Part shown: in pieces, positions 1 through 8,468 of the stretch
Layout: each line of letters starts with the position of its first letter
How positions within the stretch are numbered: position 1 is the stretch's first letter
Source: a bacterium
GTDB taxonomy: Bacteria; Zhuqueibacterota; QNDG01; JABMRT01
Length of the DNA stretch: 37,940 nucleotides
Assembly (NCBI GenBank): GCA_011046415.1
Contig: DSAP01000036.1
Coordinates: forward strand, 1 to 37,940
Direction of reading: 5' to 3'
The notes under the pieces: model-generated
What the model saw: the letters and a program-made list of their open reading frames with translations, nothing else
What the model was told of the DNA's origin: nothing
The model's database searches: none
Made by a program: the position numbers and the translations under genes

Positions 1-157
1 ATACCCAATCAAACCTCGGCAAATCAGAGAAATCGGCATTCAAATTAATAAATGATAAACAAAATGTTCAACTTTTGCAAGATTTTTATTCCTCAGAAAA
101 TGACTGATTATCCGCCGGCTTATAGAAAAACCAATCCTTTTCGCGAATGAATTGTAC
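1..157. other. AT-rich intergenic DNA, no gene seen
   Basis: This stretch is clearly richer in A and T than the genes that follow, and no reading frame with a plausible start and Shine-Dalgarno site was found on either strand. It probably carries the end of an upstream intergenic region and any regulator sites for the promoter that begins at 158. No hairpin with a T tract is evident. The neighbouring gene to the left lies outside the window. Confidence 0.5.
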
Positions 158-186
158 TTGACATTTTAGGGACGGATAATTATATT
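158..186 (+). promoter_or_regulatory. Sigma70-type promoter of the shikimate operon
   Basis: The sequence shows a perfect -35 TTGACA at 158-163, a spacer of exactly 17 nt, and a -10 TATATT at 181-186 that matches TATAAT at five of six positions. Transcription would begin near 193. It faces the chorismate mutase gene, whose start lies about 160 nt downstream. This is the best promoter match in the window, and no competing promoter was seen before the next six genes, which overlap or nearly abut. Confidence 0.8.
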
Positions 187-192
187 CCTTTT

Positions 193-353
193 GTAATAAA
201 GAGACGGCATTATCCTGCCGATCGGATCAAAGACTGAAACATGCGCGGTGACGCGTAGTTGAGATGCTGTGTCCTATCCTGAGATCCGGCAGAGCGTATT
301 TCTCGCCCATAGCCAAATCACGTGGGTTTTTTTTATCACGCGGTGGAGGTGAC
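193..353 (+). promoter_or_regulatory. Long 5' leader of the shikimate operon
   Basis: About 160 nt separate the predicted transcription start from the chorismate mutase start at 354. The leader holds a run of eight T residues at about 327-334, flanked by short CGTG and CACG complements. It ends in a strong Shine-Dalgarno site (GGAGGT, 345-350). An in-frame ATG at 264 would add 30 residues but has no ribosome binding site. Such a length would allow attenuation or a riboswitch, but I recognise no T-box, trp-type leader peptide or known riboswitch, and no stable terminator stem precedes the T run. Confidence 0.4.
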
Positions 354-656
354 ATGCCCGGCAGCCTGCATGACCTTCGAAATGAGATTCAGAGTCTGGA
401 CAGCCGGCTCGTTCAGCTGATTTGCAAACGGATGCACGTCGTCCGGCAAATCGCCGAATTGAAAAAGACGACCGGATTGCCGATTCTGGATTCATCCCGT
501 GAGGACAAGGTGCTCTCTCATATTCTGGAGCATCCCCATGCCGAAATCGGGACGGAAAACCTGAAGAGGCTTTTCCAGACCATTCTCGAGATATCGCGCC
601 AAATACAGGAGACTGTGGTGGCGGAACCGGATCACAACATACCGGAAAGATCCTGA
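354..656 (+). CDS. Chorismate mutase, AroQ class
   Basis: This 100-residue protein should convert chorismate to prephenate in the cytoplasm, the first step toward phenylalanine and tyrosine. It is all-helical in character and has the AroQ-class pattern: an N-terminal arginine in LHDLRNEI, then KRMHVVRQIAELK, then DSSREDKVL, and a C-terminal helix ending in SRQIQ, which supplies the usual Arg, Lys, Glu and Gln ligands. The length fits a free-standing monofunctional enzyme. Start 354 was chosen because GGAGGT lies 3 nt upstream and the family begins here; the in-frame ATG at 264 lacks a binding site. Its stop overlaps the tyrA start (ATGA), so mutase and dehydrogenase are translationally coupled instead of fused, as they are in enteric TyrA. 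Confidence 0.88.
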   Translation: MPGSLHDLRNEIQSLDSRLVQLICKRMHVVRQIAELKKTTGLPILDSSREDKVLSHILEHPHAEIGTENLKRLFQTILEISRQIQETVVAEPDHNIPERS

Positions 657-1759
657 TGTCCGCCGATTTTACCCATGTCGCCATCATCGGTGTGGGCGTG
701 ATCGGGGGTTCCCTGGGGTTGTCGCTCAAGCGCAAGCACCCTGAAATGCGCATCCTGGGTGTATCCCGTCCGCAGACACTCGACGAAGCCCTTGAACTCG
801 GCGCCATCGACCGTGGCTTCACCAGGGAAGAAATGGGTGAAGCCGCGGCGCAATCCGATCTCGTATTCGTCTGCGCCCCGATTTCGAATATCCTGGAGCT
901 GCTGCCCGCACTCTCGGAAGCCGTGCGTCCCAAGACCCTGGTCTCGGATGTGGGATCCACCAAACGGCTGATCGTCGAAACCGCGGCCGGATATTTTAGG
1001 GGTGATAAATATTTTGTGGGCGGTCATCCCATGGCCGGAAACGAAGGCCGGGGCGTCTCCTGGGCGGATCCGCTCCTCTTCGAAAACGCCGTCTATGTGC
1101 TCACGCCCGCCTCCGGTGTTCCCGGCGACATCACCAACCGGTTCGGACAGCTTCTGGAATCGATCGGCGCCAAGGTCCTGCTCCTGGATCCGGCGACGCA
1201 CGACCGGATCGCGGCCGCGGTCAGCCATCTGCCCCAGATTCTCGCCGTGACGCTGATGAATTATGTCGCCTCCCTTCAGAAGGATTCAGCCACCTGTCTC
1301 AGGCTGGCCGCGGGCGGATTCCGGGACATGACACGGATCGCCTCGAGCCCTTTCGACATGTGGCGGGATGTTTTCAGCACGAACCGCGAAGAAATCGGGA
1401 CGCGCATCGATGGATTTATCGACGCCCTGAAAACCATGAAATCCGGGCTCGTCTCGGAAGAGATGGAAGAGATATTCCGCTTGTCCGCGGCCGGCCGGTT
1501 GTCGATTCCGCGCGATACCAAGGGATTCATGCGGCCCAATTTCGACATGACCGTGCAGGTCGAGGACAAACCGGGCGTCATCGCGGCGATCTCCACCGTC
1601 CTGGCCGGGGAGTCCATCAACATCAAGGACATCGAGGTCCTGAAGGTCCGCGAGGGCGATTCCGGCATGATCCGCCTCGCTTTCGAATCGGAAGCCGAAC
1701 GCCTGAGGGCGAAAGAACTCCTCTCAAGGACCGGATATCACGGTCAGATCAAGAAATGA
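656..1759 (+). CDS. tyrA: Prephenate dehydrogenase with C-terminal ACT domain
   Basis: The enzyme oxidatively decarboxylates prephenate to 4-hydroxyphenylpyruvate with NAD(P)+, committing chorismate to tyrosine. The dinucleotide fold opens with GVGVIGGSLG (residues 12-21). The conserved GGHPMAG segment and the later VSHLPQ histidine, both typical of TyrA active sites, are present. Residues from about 295 to the end (FDMTVQVEDKPGVIAAIST...) form an ACT domain, which in this family usually binds the end-product amino acid, so tyrosine feedback is likely but inferred. At 367 residues it has the usual length of the TyrA-ACT form. It overlaps the mutase stop by one base and ends 7 nt before aroA. 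Cyclohexadienyl versus prephenate specificity cannot be decided from sequence alone. Confidence 0.93.
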   Translation: MSADFTHVAIIGVGVIGGSLGLSLKRKHPEMRILGVSRPQTLDEALELGAIDRGFTREEMGEAAAQSDLVFVCAPISNILELLPALSEAVRPKTLVSDVGSTKRLIVETAAGYFRGDKYFVGGHPMAGNEGRGVSWADPLLFENAVYVLTPASGVPGDITNRFGQLLESIGAKVLLLDPATHDRIAAAVSHLPQILAVTLMNYVASLQKDSATCLRLAAGGFRDMTRIASSPFDMWRDVFSTNREEIGTRIDGFIDALKTMKSGLVSEEMEEIFRLSAAGRLSIPRDTKGFMRPNFDMTVQVEDKPGVIAAISTVLAGESINIKDIEVLKVREGDSGMIRLAFESEAERLRAKELLSRTGYHGQIKK

Positions 1760-1766
1760 GGCGTGA

Positions 1767-3050
1767 TTGGATCGGATCATCACACCGGCGCGTATCCTGC
1801 GCGGCAGGATACGGATTCCCGGGGATAAATCGATCTCGCACCGCGCCCTGATTCTGGGCGCCCTTGCGAGAGGCGACACGCGCATCTCGCATCCCCTGCT
1901 TGGCGAGGATGTGCGGAGCACCCGCCGCTGTCTCGAACAGGCCGGCATTCGGATTTCGGAAAAATCCGGAAACCTGATCGTCCACGGGCGGGGGATGGGC
2001 GGATGGCGCGCGCCCGCCTCTCCCCTCGACTGCGGCAATTCGGGAACGACCATGCGTCTGCTCTCCGGCATCCTGGCCGCCATGCCCTTCCGTTCCACCC
2101 TCGTCGGAGACGCGTCCCTGAGCCGCCGTCCCATGAAACGGATCATCGATCCGCTCGGCCGGATGGGTGCGAAAATCACCGCGGCCGCGGAAGGCACGGC
2201 CCCGCTCGAAATCGATGGAACGCGGCTTTCCCCCATCGATTATATCACCCCCGTCGCGAGCGCACAGATCAAATCGTGTGTGCTCCTCGCCGGGCTGTTC
2301 GCCGACGGGACGACATCCGTCACCGAACCCTCGCTCTCCCGGGATCATACCGAACGGATGCTGAGGGGATTCGGAGTCGATGTCTCACGGGAGGGACTCC
2401 GCGTCTCCGTGACGGGTCCGGCGGTCTTGCAGGGCTGCGAAGTGGACGTGCCGGGGGACATCTCATCCGCGGCCTTCTTCCTGATCGCCGCTTCTCTCCT
2501 TCCGGATTCGGAAATCCGTCTCGAGAATGTGGGATTGAACCCCTCCCGAACCGGCATCCTGGAGGTCCTCGATGAGATGGGGGCGGACATTGAACGGACA
2601 TCGGAAAGGGAAATCAACGGGGAACCCCGCGCCGACCTGATCGTCCGGAGCGCCCGGCTCAAAGGGACCGTCATCGAAGGGCCGATGATCCCGACGTTGA
2701 TCGACGAGATTCCGATCCTGGCCGTGGCCGCGGCCCGGGCCGAGGGCCGCACCGAATTCCGGAACGCCGGGGAATTGCGCGTCAAGGAAACCGACCGGAT
2801 CGCGGCCATCGCATCCAATCTGGAAAGCATGGGCGTCCGGGTCGACATCCAGGAGGACGGTTTCGTGATCGAAGGGCCGCAGACCCTTCACGGCGCCGAT
2901 ATCGAAACCTTTCAGGATCATCGCATCGCCATGTCATTCGCCGTGGCGGGGCTGGCCGCGCAAGGCGGGACCCGCATCCGGAACGCAGAATGCGCCGAAA
3001 TTTCATACCGGGGATTTTACGAGACGCTGGGAGGGCTGATCCATGGCTGA
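1767..3050 (+). CDS. aroA: 3-phosphoshikimate 1-carboxyvinyltransferase (EPSP synthase)
   Basis: This enzyme joins phosphoenolpyruvate to shikimate 3-phosphate in the sixth step of the shikimate pathway. Hallmarks are GDKSISHR near residue 18, LDCGNSGTTMRLLSG, GDASLSRRPMKRI, a DEIPILAVAA segment with the catalytic aspartate, RVKETDRI and DHRIAMSFAVAG. All substrate-binding basic residues I would expect are present. The NSGTT form of the glycine loop looks more like the Bacillus/cyanobacterial branch than the enteric NAGTAMR type; that is a memory-based comparison. The start is TTG at 1767, 7 nt after the tyrA stop, giving 427 residues; no better start fits the conserved N-terminus. It overlaps aroE by 8 nt. 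Confidence 0.94.
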   Translation: MDRIITPARILRGRIRIPGDKSISHRALILGALARGDTRISHPLLGEDVRSTRRCLEQAGIRISEKSGNLIVHGRGMGGWRAPASPLDCGNSGTTMRLLSGILAAMPFRSTLVGDASLSRRPMKRIIDPLGRMGAKITAAAEGTAPLEIDGTRLSPIDYITPVASAQIKSCVLLAGLFADGTTSVTEPSLSRDHTERMLRGFGVDVSREGLRVSVTGPAVLQGCEVDVPGDISSAAFFLIAASLLPDSEIRLENVGLNPSRTGILEVLDEMGADIERTSEREINGEPRADLIVRSARLKGTVIEGPMIPTLIDEIPILAVAAARAEGRTEFRNAGELRVKETDRIAAIASNLESMGVRVDIQEDGFVIEGPQTLHGADIETFQDHRIAMSFAVAGLAAQGGTRIRNAECAEISYRGFYETLGGLIHG

Positions 3051-3894
3051 GCCGTATTGCGTGATCGGCGATCCCATCGCCCATTCCATTTCGCCGCCCA
3101 TTCACCAAGCGGTTTTCCGCCTCCTCGGCATCGATGCGGATTACGAAGCCATGCGCGTCCGTCCCGGGGAATTGGAGGATTTTATGGTGCGCGCGCGGCG
3201 TTCCGGCCGCCCGGGATGGAACGTCACCATCCCGCACAAGGAGACGATCATCCCGTTCCTGGATGAGATCGATCCGTCCGCCCGCAACATCGGCGCGGTC
3301 AACACCGTAAAGAACCGGAACGGCGGATTGATCGGATACAATACAGACGTGTCCGGCTGCATGGCAGCGCTGACGCGCGCCGGGTTCCAATCGAAAGGAA
3401 AGGCCGTGATCTTCGGCGCGGGCGGGGCCGCACGCGCCGGCATCGAAGCCATCGCCAGGCTCGGGCTGACCGAATGCATCCTGTTCGATGTCGTGCCGGA
3501 AAAAGCCGAGAATCTGCGAAACCATTTCTTTCACCTTCAACGGATGGACATCCGGGTCGTCTCCCGGGCGCCGGAGATCGCAGGCGAAATCGAAAGCGCC
3601 TCCCTGATCCTCAACGCCTCTCCGGCCGGTATGCATCCCGATATTGAAGTGACGCCGCTCCCCTGCCCGGAAAGAATCCCGGGGGGCGCCACCGTATTCG
3701 ACATGGTATACGCACCGCTCGAGACGCGTCTGATCCGGGAGGCGACGGCACGCGGCGCGCAAACCGTCTCCGGCCTCGTCATGCTCGTCGCCCAGGCGCT
3801 GGAGGCGGACGCGATCTTCCTAGACCGGGATTTACCGGAAACTCTGTTCGAGCCTGTCTTCCGGGTTGCGCTGGATGCGACATCGCATCCGTAA
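3043..3894 (+). CDS. aroE: Shikimate dehydrogenase
   Basis: It reduces 3-dehydroshikimate to shikimate with NADPH. The N-terminal substrate domain has the signature IGDPIAHSISPPIHQAVF and NVTIPHKE with the catalytic lysine, followed by GAVNTV and GYNTDVSG with the catalytic aspartate. The dinucleotide-binding loop is GAGGAARA. The C-terminal part has NASPAGMHP and DMVYAPLETRLI, as in AroE proper. The length of 283 residues is normal. The ATG at 3043 lies inside the aroA end (8-nt overlap), so translation is probably coupled. It belongs to the aroA-aroE-aroK-aroB-aroQ run, which supports AroE over the paralogues YdiB or RifI. Confidence 0.94.
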   Translation: MAEPYCVIGDPIAHSISPPIHQAVFRLLGIDADYEAMRVRPGELEDFMVRARRSGRPGWNVTIPHKETIIPFLDEIDPSARNIGAVNTVKNRNGGLIGYNTDVSGCMAALTRAGFQSKGKAVIFGAGGAARAGIEAIARLGLTECILFDVVPEKAENLRNHFFHLQRMDIRVVSRAPEIAGEIESASLILNASPAGMHPDIEVTPLPCPERIPGGATVFDMVYAPLETRLIREATARGAQTVSGLVMLVAQALEADAIFLDRDLPETLFEPVFRVALDATSHP

Positions 3895-3979
3895 TTTTTC
3901 AAGAACAACGCCTTCACCCCGATCCGCATACCCCGCATTGGAATGCGGGTCGAGCAAAAACCGGATGAGACTTTCTGTC

Positions 3980-4513
3980 ATGACCGAAATACGCACGAAT
4001 ATCTACCTGATGGGCTTCATGGCCAGCGGCAAGACCCGGGTCGGCTCCCTGCTCGCGAGCCGTCTCGGCCGTCCTTATCTGGACACGGATGAGCTTATCG
4101 TGCAGAAAGCAGGGATGGGCGTTCCGGAAATCTTCGACCGGCTGGGGGAATCCCGGTTCAGGCAACTTGAAGTCGAAATCATCGCCCGGGTGGCCGCCCT
4201 GCATGCACATGTGATCGCGCTCGGCGGCGGCGCGGTCCTCAATCCGGTGAACTGGGAGCGAATCGCCCGTACCGGCGTCACGGTGTGTTTATCCTATCCG
4301 CCGGAAATTATCGACCGTCGTCTCGCACACAAGACCGACCGGCCCCTCGTCCGGGAACACACACCCGGGGCGCGTCTCGCGCGGATCCGTAATCTCCTGA
4401 GTGAACGCGAGTCCGCCTACCGCAGGGCCGATCTGACCCTGCATCTGAACAGGGAGACCGATGCGGAAAACGTGGCGGACGCCGTCGCCGGATATCTGGG
4501 AGTCTTTCGATGA
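3980..4513 (+). CDS. aroK: Shikimate kinase
   Basis: The kinase phosphorylates shikimate at the 3-hydroxyl using ATP. It has the Walker A loop GFMASGKT (residues 12-19), the DTDE pair that contacts shikimate and magnesium, FRQLE, the GGGAV loop and the KTDRPLV lid arginine. The length of 177 residues fits AroK. I chose ATG 3980 because the family starts just before the NIYLMGFM strand. An ATG five codons upstream (3965) is possible, and neither has a strong ribosome binding site. The frame stays open back to 3866, overlapping the aroE end, but that extension has no AroK-like sequence. An 85-nt gap after aroE is the only loose join in the operon. The stop overlaps aroB (ATGA). Confidence 0.92.
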   Translation: MTEIRTNIYLMGFMASGKTRVGSLLASRLGRPYLDTDELIVQKAGMGVPEIFDRLGESRFRQLEVEIIARVAALHAHVIALGGGAVLNPVNWERIARTGVTVCLSYPPEIIDRRLAHKTDRPLVREHTPGARLARIRNLLSERESAYRRADLTLHLNRETDAENVADAVAGYLGVFR

Positions 4514-5601
4514 GCATCGTGCATGTCCCGCTCCGGGACCGGGGCTATGACATTTGGATCGAACCGGGATTGATCGGACAGGCCGGTTCTTTCGTCGGAC
4601 GATCGGGGAACTTCTCACGGATCGCCCTGATCACAGACCGGACCGTTTCGGGTCTGTACGGCGAATCCGTGGCGGAATCCCTGCGTGAAGCGGGATTCCA
4701 AACACACATTCTGACCGTTCCGGACGGCGAGGACTCCAAATCGTACCGGGAACTGGAACGCCTCCACACGGAACTCATCGGGGCGGGAATGACGCGGGAC
4801 GGGCTGATCGCGGCGCTGGGAGGCGGGGTGGTCGGCGACCTGGCCGGATTCACGGCCGCCACCTTCCTGCGCGGCGTGCCGTTCATCCAGATCCCCACGA
4901 CCCTGCTGGCCCAGGTCGATTCGAGTGTCGGCGGCAAGACCGGCATCAACCATCCCCTGGGCAAGAATCTGGTCGGCAGTTTTCATCAGCCCCTCATGGT
5001 CCTGATGGATCCGGAGACCCTGAAGACCCTGGGCCGGCGCGACCTGTGGGCCGGACTCGCCGAAGTCGTGAAATACGGACTCATCCGTGACGCCGGATTC
5101 TTCGCATTCCTCGAAGAGAATTTGGACGCGCTTTTCAGGCTGTCGGATGAGACGGATGTCGTACGCATGCTGAATACCTGCTGCCGTATCAAGGCGGAAG
5201 TCGTCGGCCTGGACGAGCGGGAAGGCGGCCTGCGCCGCATCCTCAATTTCGGTCACACGCTCGGCCACGCCCTCGAGGCGGCCACGGAGTACGGATACTT
5301 CCGCCACGGAGAAGCCGTGGTCTGGGGGATGCGCTGGGCGGCCTGGGAATCTCACCGGCAGGGCCTCCTGGCGGCACCGGAACTGGAACGGATCGACCGT
5401 CTCCTTGGGCGGTTGGTCGTCCCTCCCATCCCGGAGACCGTGGACGCCTCCGTGCTCGCCGAAAAGACCCGGCTGGACAAGAAACAATCCGCCCGGGGGC
5501 TGAATCTCGTGCTGCTGGAACGGATCGGGAACACACGAACCGTTCGGGTGACGGATTTGACGGATCAAATCAAGGGATGGCTCGACCATGTCAGGACGTA
5601 A
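4510..5601 (+). CDS. aroB: 3-dehydroquinate synthase
   Basis: The enzyme cyclises DAHP to 3-dehydroquinate using NAD+ and a divalent metal. The family signature is plain: [11 protein letters not shown], then [24 protein letters not shown] and [11 protein letters not shown]. The metal ligands expected in AroB are seen as the glutamate in [10 protein letters not shown], the histidine of [11 protein letters not shown] and the histidine of [10 protein letters not shown]. The length of 363 residues is typical. The start overlaps the aroK stop by 4 nt and the end overlaps aroQ by 14 nt, so it sits in the middle of a coupled translation unit. It is the pathway's second step; the first-step DAHP synthase is not nearby. 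Confidence 0.95.
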   Translation: MSIVHVPLRDRGYDIWIEPGLIGQAGSFVGRSGNFSRIALITDRTVSGLYGESVAESLREAGFQTHILTVPDGEDSKSYRELERLHTELIGAGMTRDGLIAALGGGVVGDLAGFTAATFLRGVPFIQIPTTLLAQVDSSVGGKTGINHPLGKNLVGSFHQPLMVLMDPETLKTLGRRDLWAGLAEVVKYGLIRDAGFFAFLEENLDALFRLSDETDVVRMLNTCCRIKAEVVGLDEREGGLRRILNFGHTLGHALEAATEYGYFRHGEAVVWGMRWAAWESHRQGLLAAPELERIDRLLGRLVVPPIPETVDASVLAEKTRLDKKQSARGLNLVLLERIGNTRTVRVTDLTDQIKGWLDHVRT

Positions 5602-6040
5602 ACGGATTCTCGTGGTGCACGGCCCCAATCTCAACCTGCTCGGCGAACGCGAGCCGGATGTCTACGGGGAGCTGACGCTGGAGGTATTGAACAAACAGAT
5701 CCGGGATTATGCGACGTCGAGGAATCTGGACGTCGTGTTCTTCCAGTCGAATCATGAAGGCGCGGTCATCGATTTTCTCCACGAAAACCGCAAAAAAGCA
5801 GACGGCTTGGTGATCAATCCCGGCGCGCTCACCCATTACAGCTACGCGCTCAGGGACGCCATCGCCGGCATCCGGATCCCGGCCGTGGAGGTGCATCTGT
5901 CGGACATCCACGCGCGGGAAGCGTTTCGCAAGATTTCCGTGATCCGGGAAGTCTGCATCGGCCAGATCGGCGGCCTGGGGACGGACAGTTATCTGAGGGG
6001 GATAGACAGGCTCCTGTCCTTTTTTTCAGAGGGCGCATAG
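5588..6040 (+). CDS. aroQ: Type II 3-dehydroquinate dehydratase
   Basis: This 150-residue enzyme removes water from 3-dehydroquinate to give 3-dehydroshikimate by the type II mechanism, unrelated to AroD. It has [17 protein letters not shown] with the catalytic tyrosine, [26 protein letters not shown], and [12 protein letters not shown] with the histidine. These are the standard type II landmarks, and the length is that of the dodecameric family. The ATG at 5588 lies within the aroB end (14-nt overlap). It is the last gene of the run; a GC-rich hairpin follows about 50 nt downstream. Confidence 0.95.
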   Translation: MSGRKRILVVHGPNLNLLGEREPDVYGELTLEVLNKQIRDYATSRNLDVVFFQSNHEGAVIDFLHENRKKADGLVINPGALTHYSYALRDAIAGIRIPAVEVHLSDIHAREAFRKISVIREVCIGQIGGLGTDSYLRGIDRLLSFFSEGA

Positions 6041-6089
6041 CGTCCGCGGAAATCATCCGTATCCGGCCCGGCCATGATTCACCTCTTCT

Positions 6090-6104
6090 CCCCCTTATTG
6101 GGGG
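6090..6104. terminator. Short GC hairpin after aroQ, possible terminator
   Basis: CCCCC and GGGGG arms of 5 bp enclose the loop TTATT, 50 nt after the aroQ stop. The plus-strand flank ATCCTTTTCCCC has only a short T run, so it is a weak intrinsic terminator at best. It lies between the shikimate operon and the end of the convergent minus-strand DUF4097 gene, and so could serve both directions. Confidence 0.35.
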
Positions 6105-6205
6105 GATCCTTTCCCCGATTTCCTCCGGACACAGCGCGGCATGGCCATGTAAAACTCGTAAATTGAGACTATGGTCTGCTTACGCCTTACCCTCGCTAAG
6201 TCCGC

Positions 6206-7126
6206 TCACATCTTCCTGATCCGGATACTCCCGCCCGATGTCCGGAGATGAAGCCTCGGCCCGCCGCCGTTGATCTCGGCGTTGAGCGAATTCTTGCTGA
6301 TATTCCCCTGCACCGTCACGGGAAAATCCGTGGATACCCCGCCCCCGCTGGTCCTGGCATCCACAGTCACCCCGATGTTTTCCGCCAGATGCACGGTGAT
6401 CCCGCCGCCCGACGTGGCGAGCGAACATCCGGTCTTCGGCTGTTTGGACAGGGAGACCGTGATGCTCCCGCCGGAAGTCCGTGCGTCCACATCGCCCGCG
6501 ATTTCATCCACCGTGATGGAACCGCCCGAGGTGCGGGCGTTCAGCGTGCCCTCGACCTTCCCGAGACTCAGGCTGCCGCCTGAAGTCCTGACATCCACAT
6601 TCCCCTGACATCCCGCCACGGAAATACTGCCTCCGGAAGTGTGTCCTTTGACCGGCCCGGTGATGTTTCCGAATTTCAGGCTGCCTCCCGAGGTTTTCGC
6701 ATCCACGAAACCCCGCAGATCTTCGACTGAAATGCCTCCGCCTGAAGTCCTGAGATCGACATTGTACTCACTCGGAACGCGGATCCGGAATTTGACGTTC
6801 AACCGGTCGTGCGCCCGCCCCCAGCCGCCGGAACCTTTCCTGTCGAGGGTGACAATCACATCCTTGCCTGACTGCCGGATATCGAGATCATATTCCGCAA
6901 GCAGCCTCTCGAGCCGCTCATCAGTTCCGGCCCTGAGCCGGAACGTCACATCCACATCCACGGTGTTGTCCGTCCCGGTCTTGATCTCGATGGAACCCCG
7001 GTCCGCCTCGACGGTCAGGAGTCCGCCGGGCTGGACTGCGAAGTTTTTCTGGACCTGTTTTTCGGTCTGTGCGTACACCCCGATGACAAACGCAAAGACC
7101 GGGGTGAGCAACATGATGCGTCGCAT
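6206..7126 (-). CDS. Secreted DUF4097-type beta-repeat protein with TSGG repeats
   Basis: This 306-residue protein begins with a signal peptide (MRRIMLLTPVFAFVIGVYAQ), so it is exported. The N-terminal third resembles a DUF4097 beta domain. From about residue 127 it consists of a 15-21 residue repeat with the core (R/K/H)TSGGS(I/L)(S/T)V, seen nine times with one further NGGG variant near the end. Alternating hydrophobic residues suggest stacked strands, i.e. a right-handed beta helix or solenoid. DUF4097 proteins are often near envelope-stress genes, but no clear biochemical role is known. An AAAGGAGGC site lies 7-8 nt before the ATG. It stands alone: the next gene on this strand ends 273 nt upstream. 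Confidence 0.85.
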   Translation of the reverse strand: MRRIMLLTPVFAFVIGVYAQTEKQVQKNFAVQPGGLLTVEADRGSIEIKTGTDNTVDVDVTFRLRAGTDERLERLLAEYDLDIRQSGKDVIVTLDRKGSGGWGRAHDRLNVKFRIRVPSEYNVDLRTSGGGISVEDLRGFVDAKTSGGSLKFGNITGPVKGHTSGGSISVAGCQGNVDVRTSGGSLSLGKVEGTLNARTSGGSITVDEIAGDVDARTSGGSITVSLSKQPKTGCSLATSGGGITVHLAENIGVTVDARTSGGGVSTDFPVTVQGNISKNSLNAEINGGGPRLHLRTSGGSIRIRKM

Positions 7127-7352
7127 AGAATGCCTCCTTTTTTTATTCGGATCAATTCGGTTCTAAATCATTAGACGGACTAAGGAGGAAAAAGTTTGCA
7201 GGTTTCTTTTCGTACTTTTATGGCGCAAAGAAAAGTGCGAAACATCGATGGTCAAAGCATGAAAGATTATTTGTTATTTCACCAGGGGAATCATTAGAAC
7301 CGGACACTCATGATAATGGATTATATCACAAGGGTAAACGGCAAGAGGCGAT

Positions 7353-7377
7353 CCCTTTTGGGTGACTGGAAAAAGGG
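7353..7377. repeat. Inverted repeat between the reductase and DUF4097 genes
   Basis: CCCTTTT (7353-7359) and AAAAGGG (7371-7377) form a 7-bp stem with an 11-nt loop in the 273-nt gap 7127-7399. There is no T tract after it on either strand, so terminator function is doubtful. The same gap has a TATAAT-like box on the minus strand at 7320-7325 without a recognisable -35, and a near-repeat of AATCATTAGA at about 7166 and 7289. Confidence 0.3.
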
Positions 7378-7399
7378 TTGGAATAGGTCAGGGACTGCA

Positions 7400-8398
7400 T
7401 TATTCCAGATCAAACAAGACTTCGGCGATCTGCTTCAGCTCTCCTTCCGGGAAATCGAGCCTGTTCAGGGTTTTCAGGTTGTCATCCAGCTGGGCGGGCG
7501 AACTGACCCCGATGAGCACGGACGTGACGGCCGGCTGGCGAAGCACCCAGGCCAGGGCCATCTGTGCCAGGCTCTGTCCCCGTTCGCCGGCGATACGGTT
7601 CAGCATACGGATTCTTTCGATCCGTTCATCCGTGACGGCGTCGGCCGTGAGAAATCCGTGCGGTTTGGCCGCGCGCGAATCATCCGGAATGCCGTCGAGG
7701 TAGCGATCGGTCAGCAGTCCCTGCGCCAGGGGGGAAAAGGCGATCCCGCCGATGCCTTTCTCCACGAGCACGTCGAACAATCCGTCTTCCGGATCGCGCA
7801 CCAGCATGGAATATTTCATCTGATGAATCAGACAGGGTGTGCCGAGGGATTTGAGGAGCGCGGCCGCGCGTTTCGTCTGTTCAGGCGGATAATTCGAAAT
7901 TCCGGCATACAGCGCCTTGCCCTGCCGCACCGCCTGGGACAGGGCGGACATCGTTTCTTCAAGCGGGGTATCGGGATCAAACCGGTGTGAGTAGAAAATA
8001 TCCACATAATCGAGATTCAGCCGTTTCAGGCTCTGCTCGAGGCTCGCCAGCAGATATTTCCGCGATCCCCATTCGCCGTACGGACCGGACCACATGAAAT
8101 AGCCGGCTTTGGTGGAAATCACCATTTCGTCCCGCCATCGGGAAAAATCGTTCTTCAGGATCCGGCCGAACATCGACTCCGCCGCGCCGGGAGGGGGACC
8201 GTAATTATTCGCGAGATCGAAGTGGGTGATGCCCCGGTCGAACGCATCGCGCAGGATGGCGCGCGCATTGTATTCCGAATCGACCTCTCCGAAATTGTGC
8301 CAGAGTCCGAGCGAGATGACAGGCAGCCTCAGGCCGCTTTTTCCGCAAAACTGATAACGCATCTGCTGATAACGGTTCTCTGCGGGGATATACGTCAT
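7400..8398 (-). CDS. gpr: Aldo/keto reductase, L-glyceraldehyde 3-phosphate reductase type (YghZ-like)
   Basis: This 332-residue protein is an aldo/keto reductase with a TIM-barrel fold. It aligns closely by eye with E. coli YghZ/Gpr, which reduces L-glyceraldehyde 3-phosphate with NADPH: RYQQMRYQFCGKSGLRLP, SLGLWHNFG, ITHFDLANNYGPPPG and ISTKAGYFMWSGPYG are nearly shared. The catalytic tetrad is visible as Asp in FDLAN, Tyr in NNYG, Lys in STKAGY and His in YSHRFD. The C-terminal VTSVLIGVSSPAQLDDN is the NADPH-binding end. GGGAGGCACA precedes the ATG. It lies 70 nt after miaA on the same strand and may share its transcript. The true substrate is not fixed by sequence; methylglyoxal or related aldehydes are also reported for the family. 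Confidence 0.88.
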   Translation of the reverse strand: MTYIPAENRYQQMRYQFCGKSGLRLPVISLGLWHNFGEVDSEYNARAILRDAFDRGITHFDLANNYGPPPGAAESMFGRILKNDFSRWRDEMVISTKAGYFMWSGPYGEWGSRKYLLASLEQSLKRLNLDYVDIFYSHRFDPDTPLEETMSALSQAVRQGKALYAGISNYPPEQTKRAAALLKSLGTPCLIHQMKYSMLVRDPEDGLFDVLVEKGIGGIAFSPLAQGLLTDRYLDGIPDDSRAAKPHGFLTADAVTDERIERIRMLNRIAGERGQSLAQMALAWVLRQPAVTSVLIGVSSPAQLDDNLKTLNRLDFPEGELKQIAEVLFDLE

Positions 8399-8468
8399 TG
8401 TGCCTCCCGGGATGAAGAAATCAAACCTTTATGGCTCTCGACCTTCCGGCAGATTGGGTTCTCGTCCA

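Noticed and set aside
264-353. N-terminal extension of chorismate mutase from ATG 264
   Set aside because: It has no ribosome binding site, and the sequence is unlike the family, while GGAGGT sits directly before 354.
2782-3762. 326-residue minus-strand open frame across aroA and aroE
   Set aside because: It spans two unmistakable genes on the other strand and has a composition typical of a shadow frame.
6360-6760. Regularly spaced DNA repeats that could suggest a CRISPR array
   Set aside because: The repeats keep reading frame, encode TSGG protein repeats, and vary in spacing and sequence.
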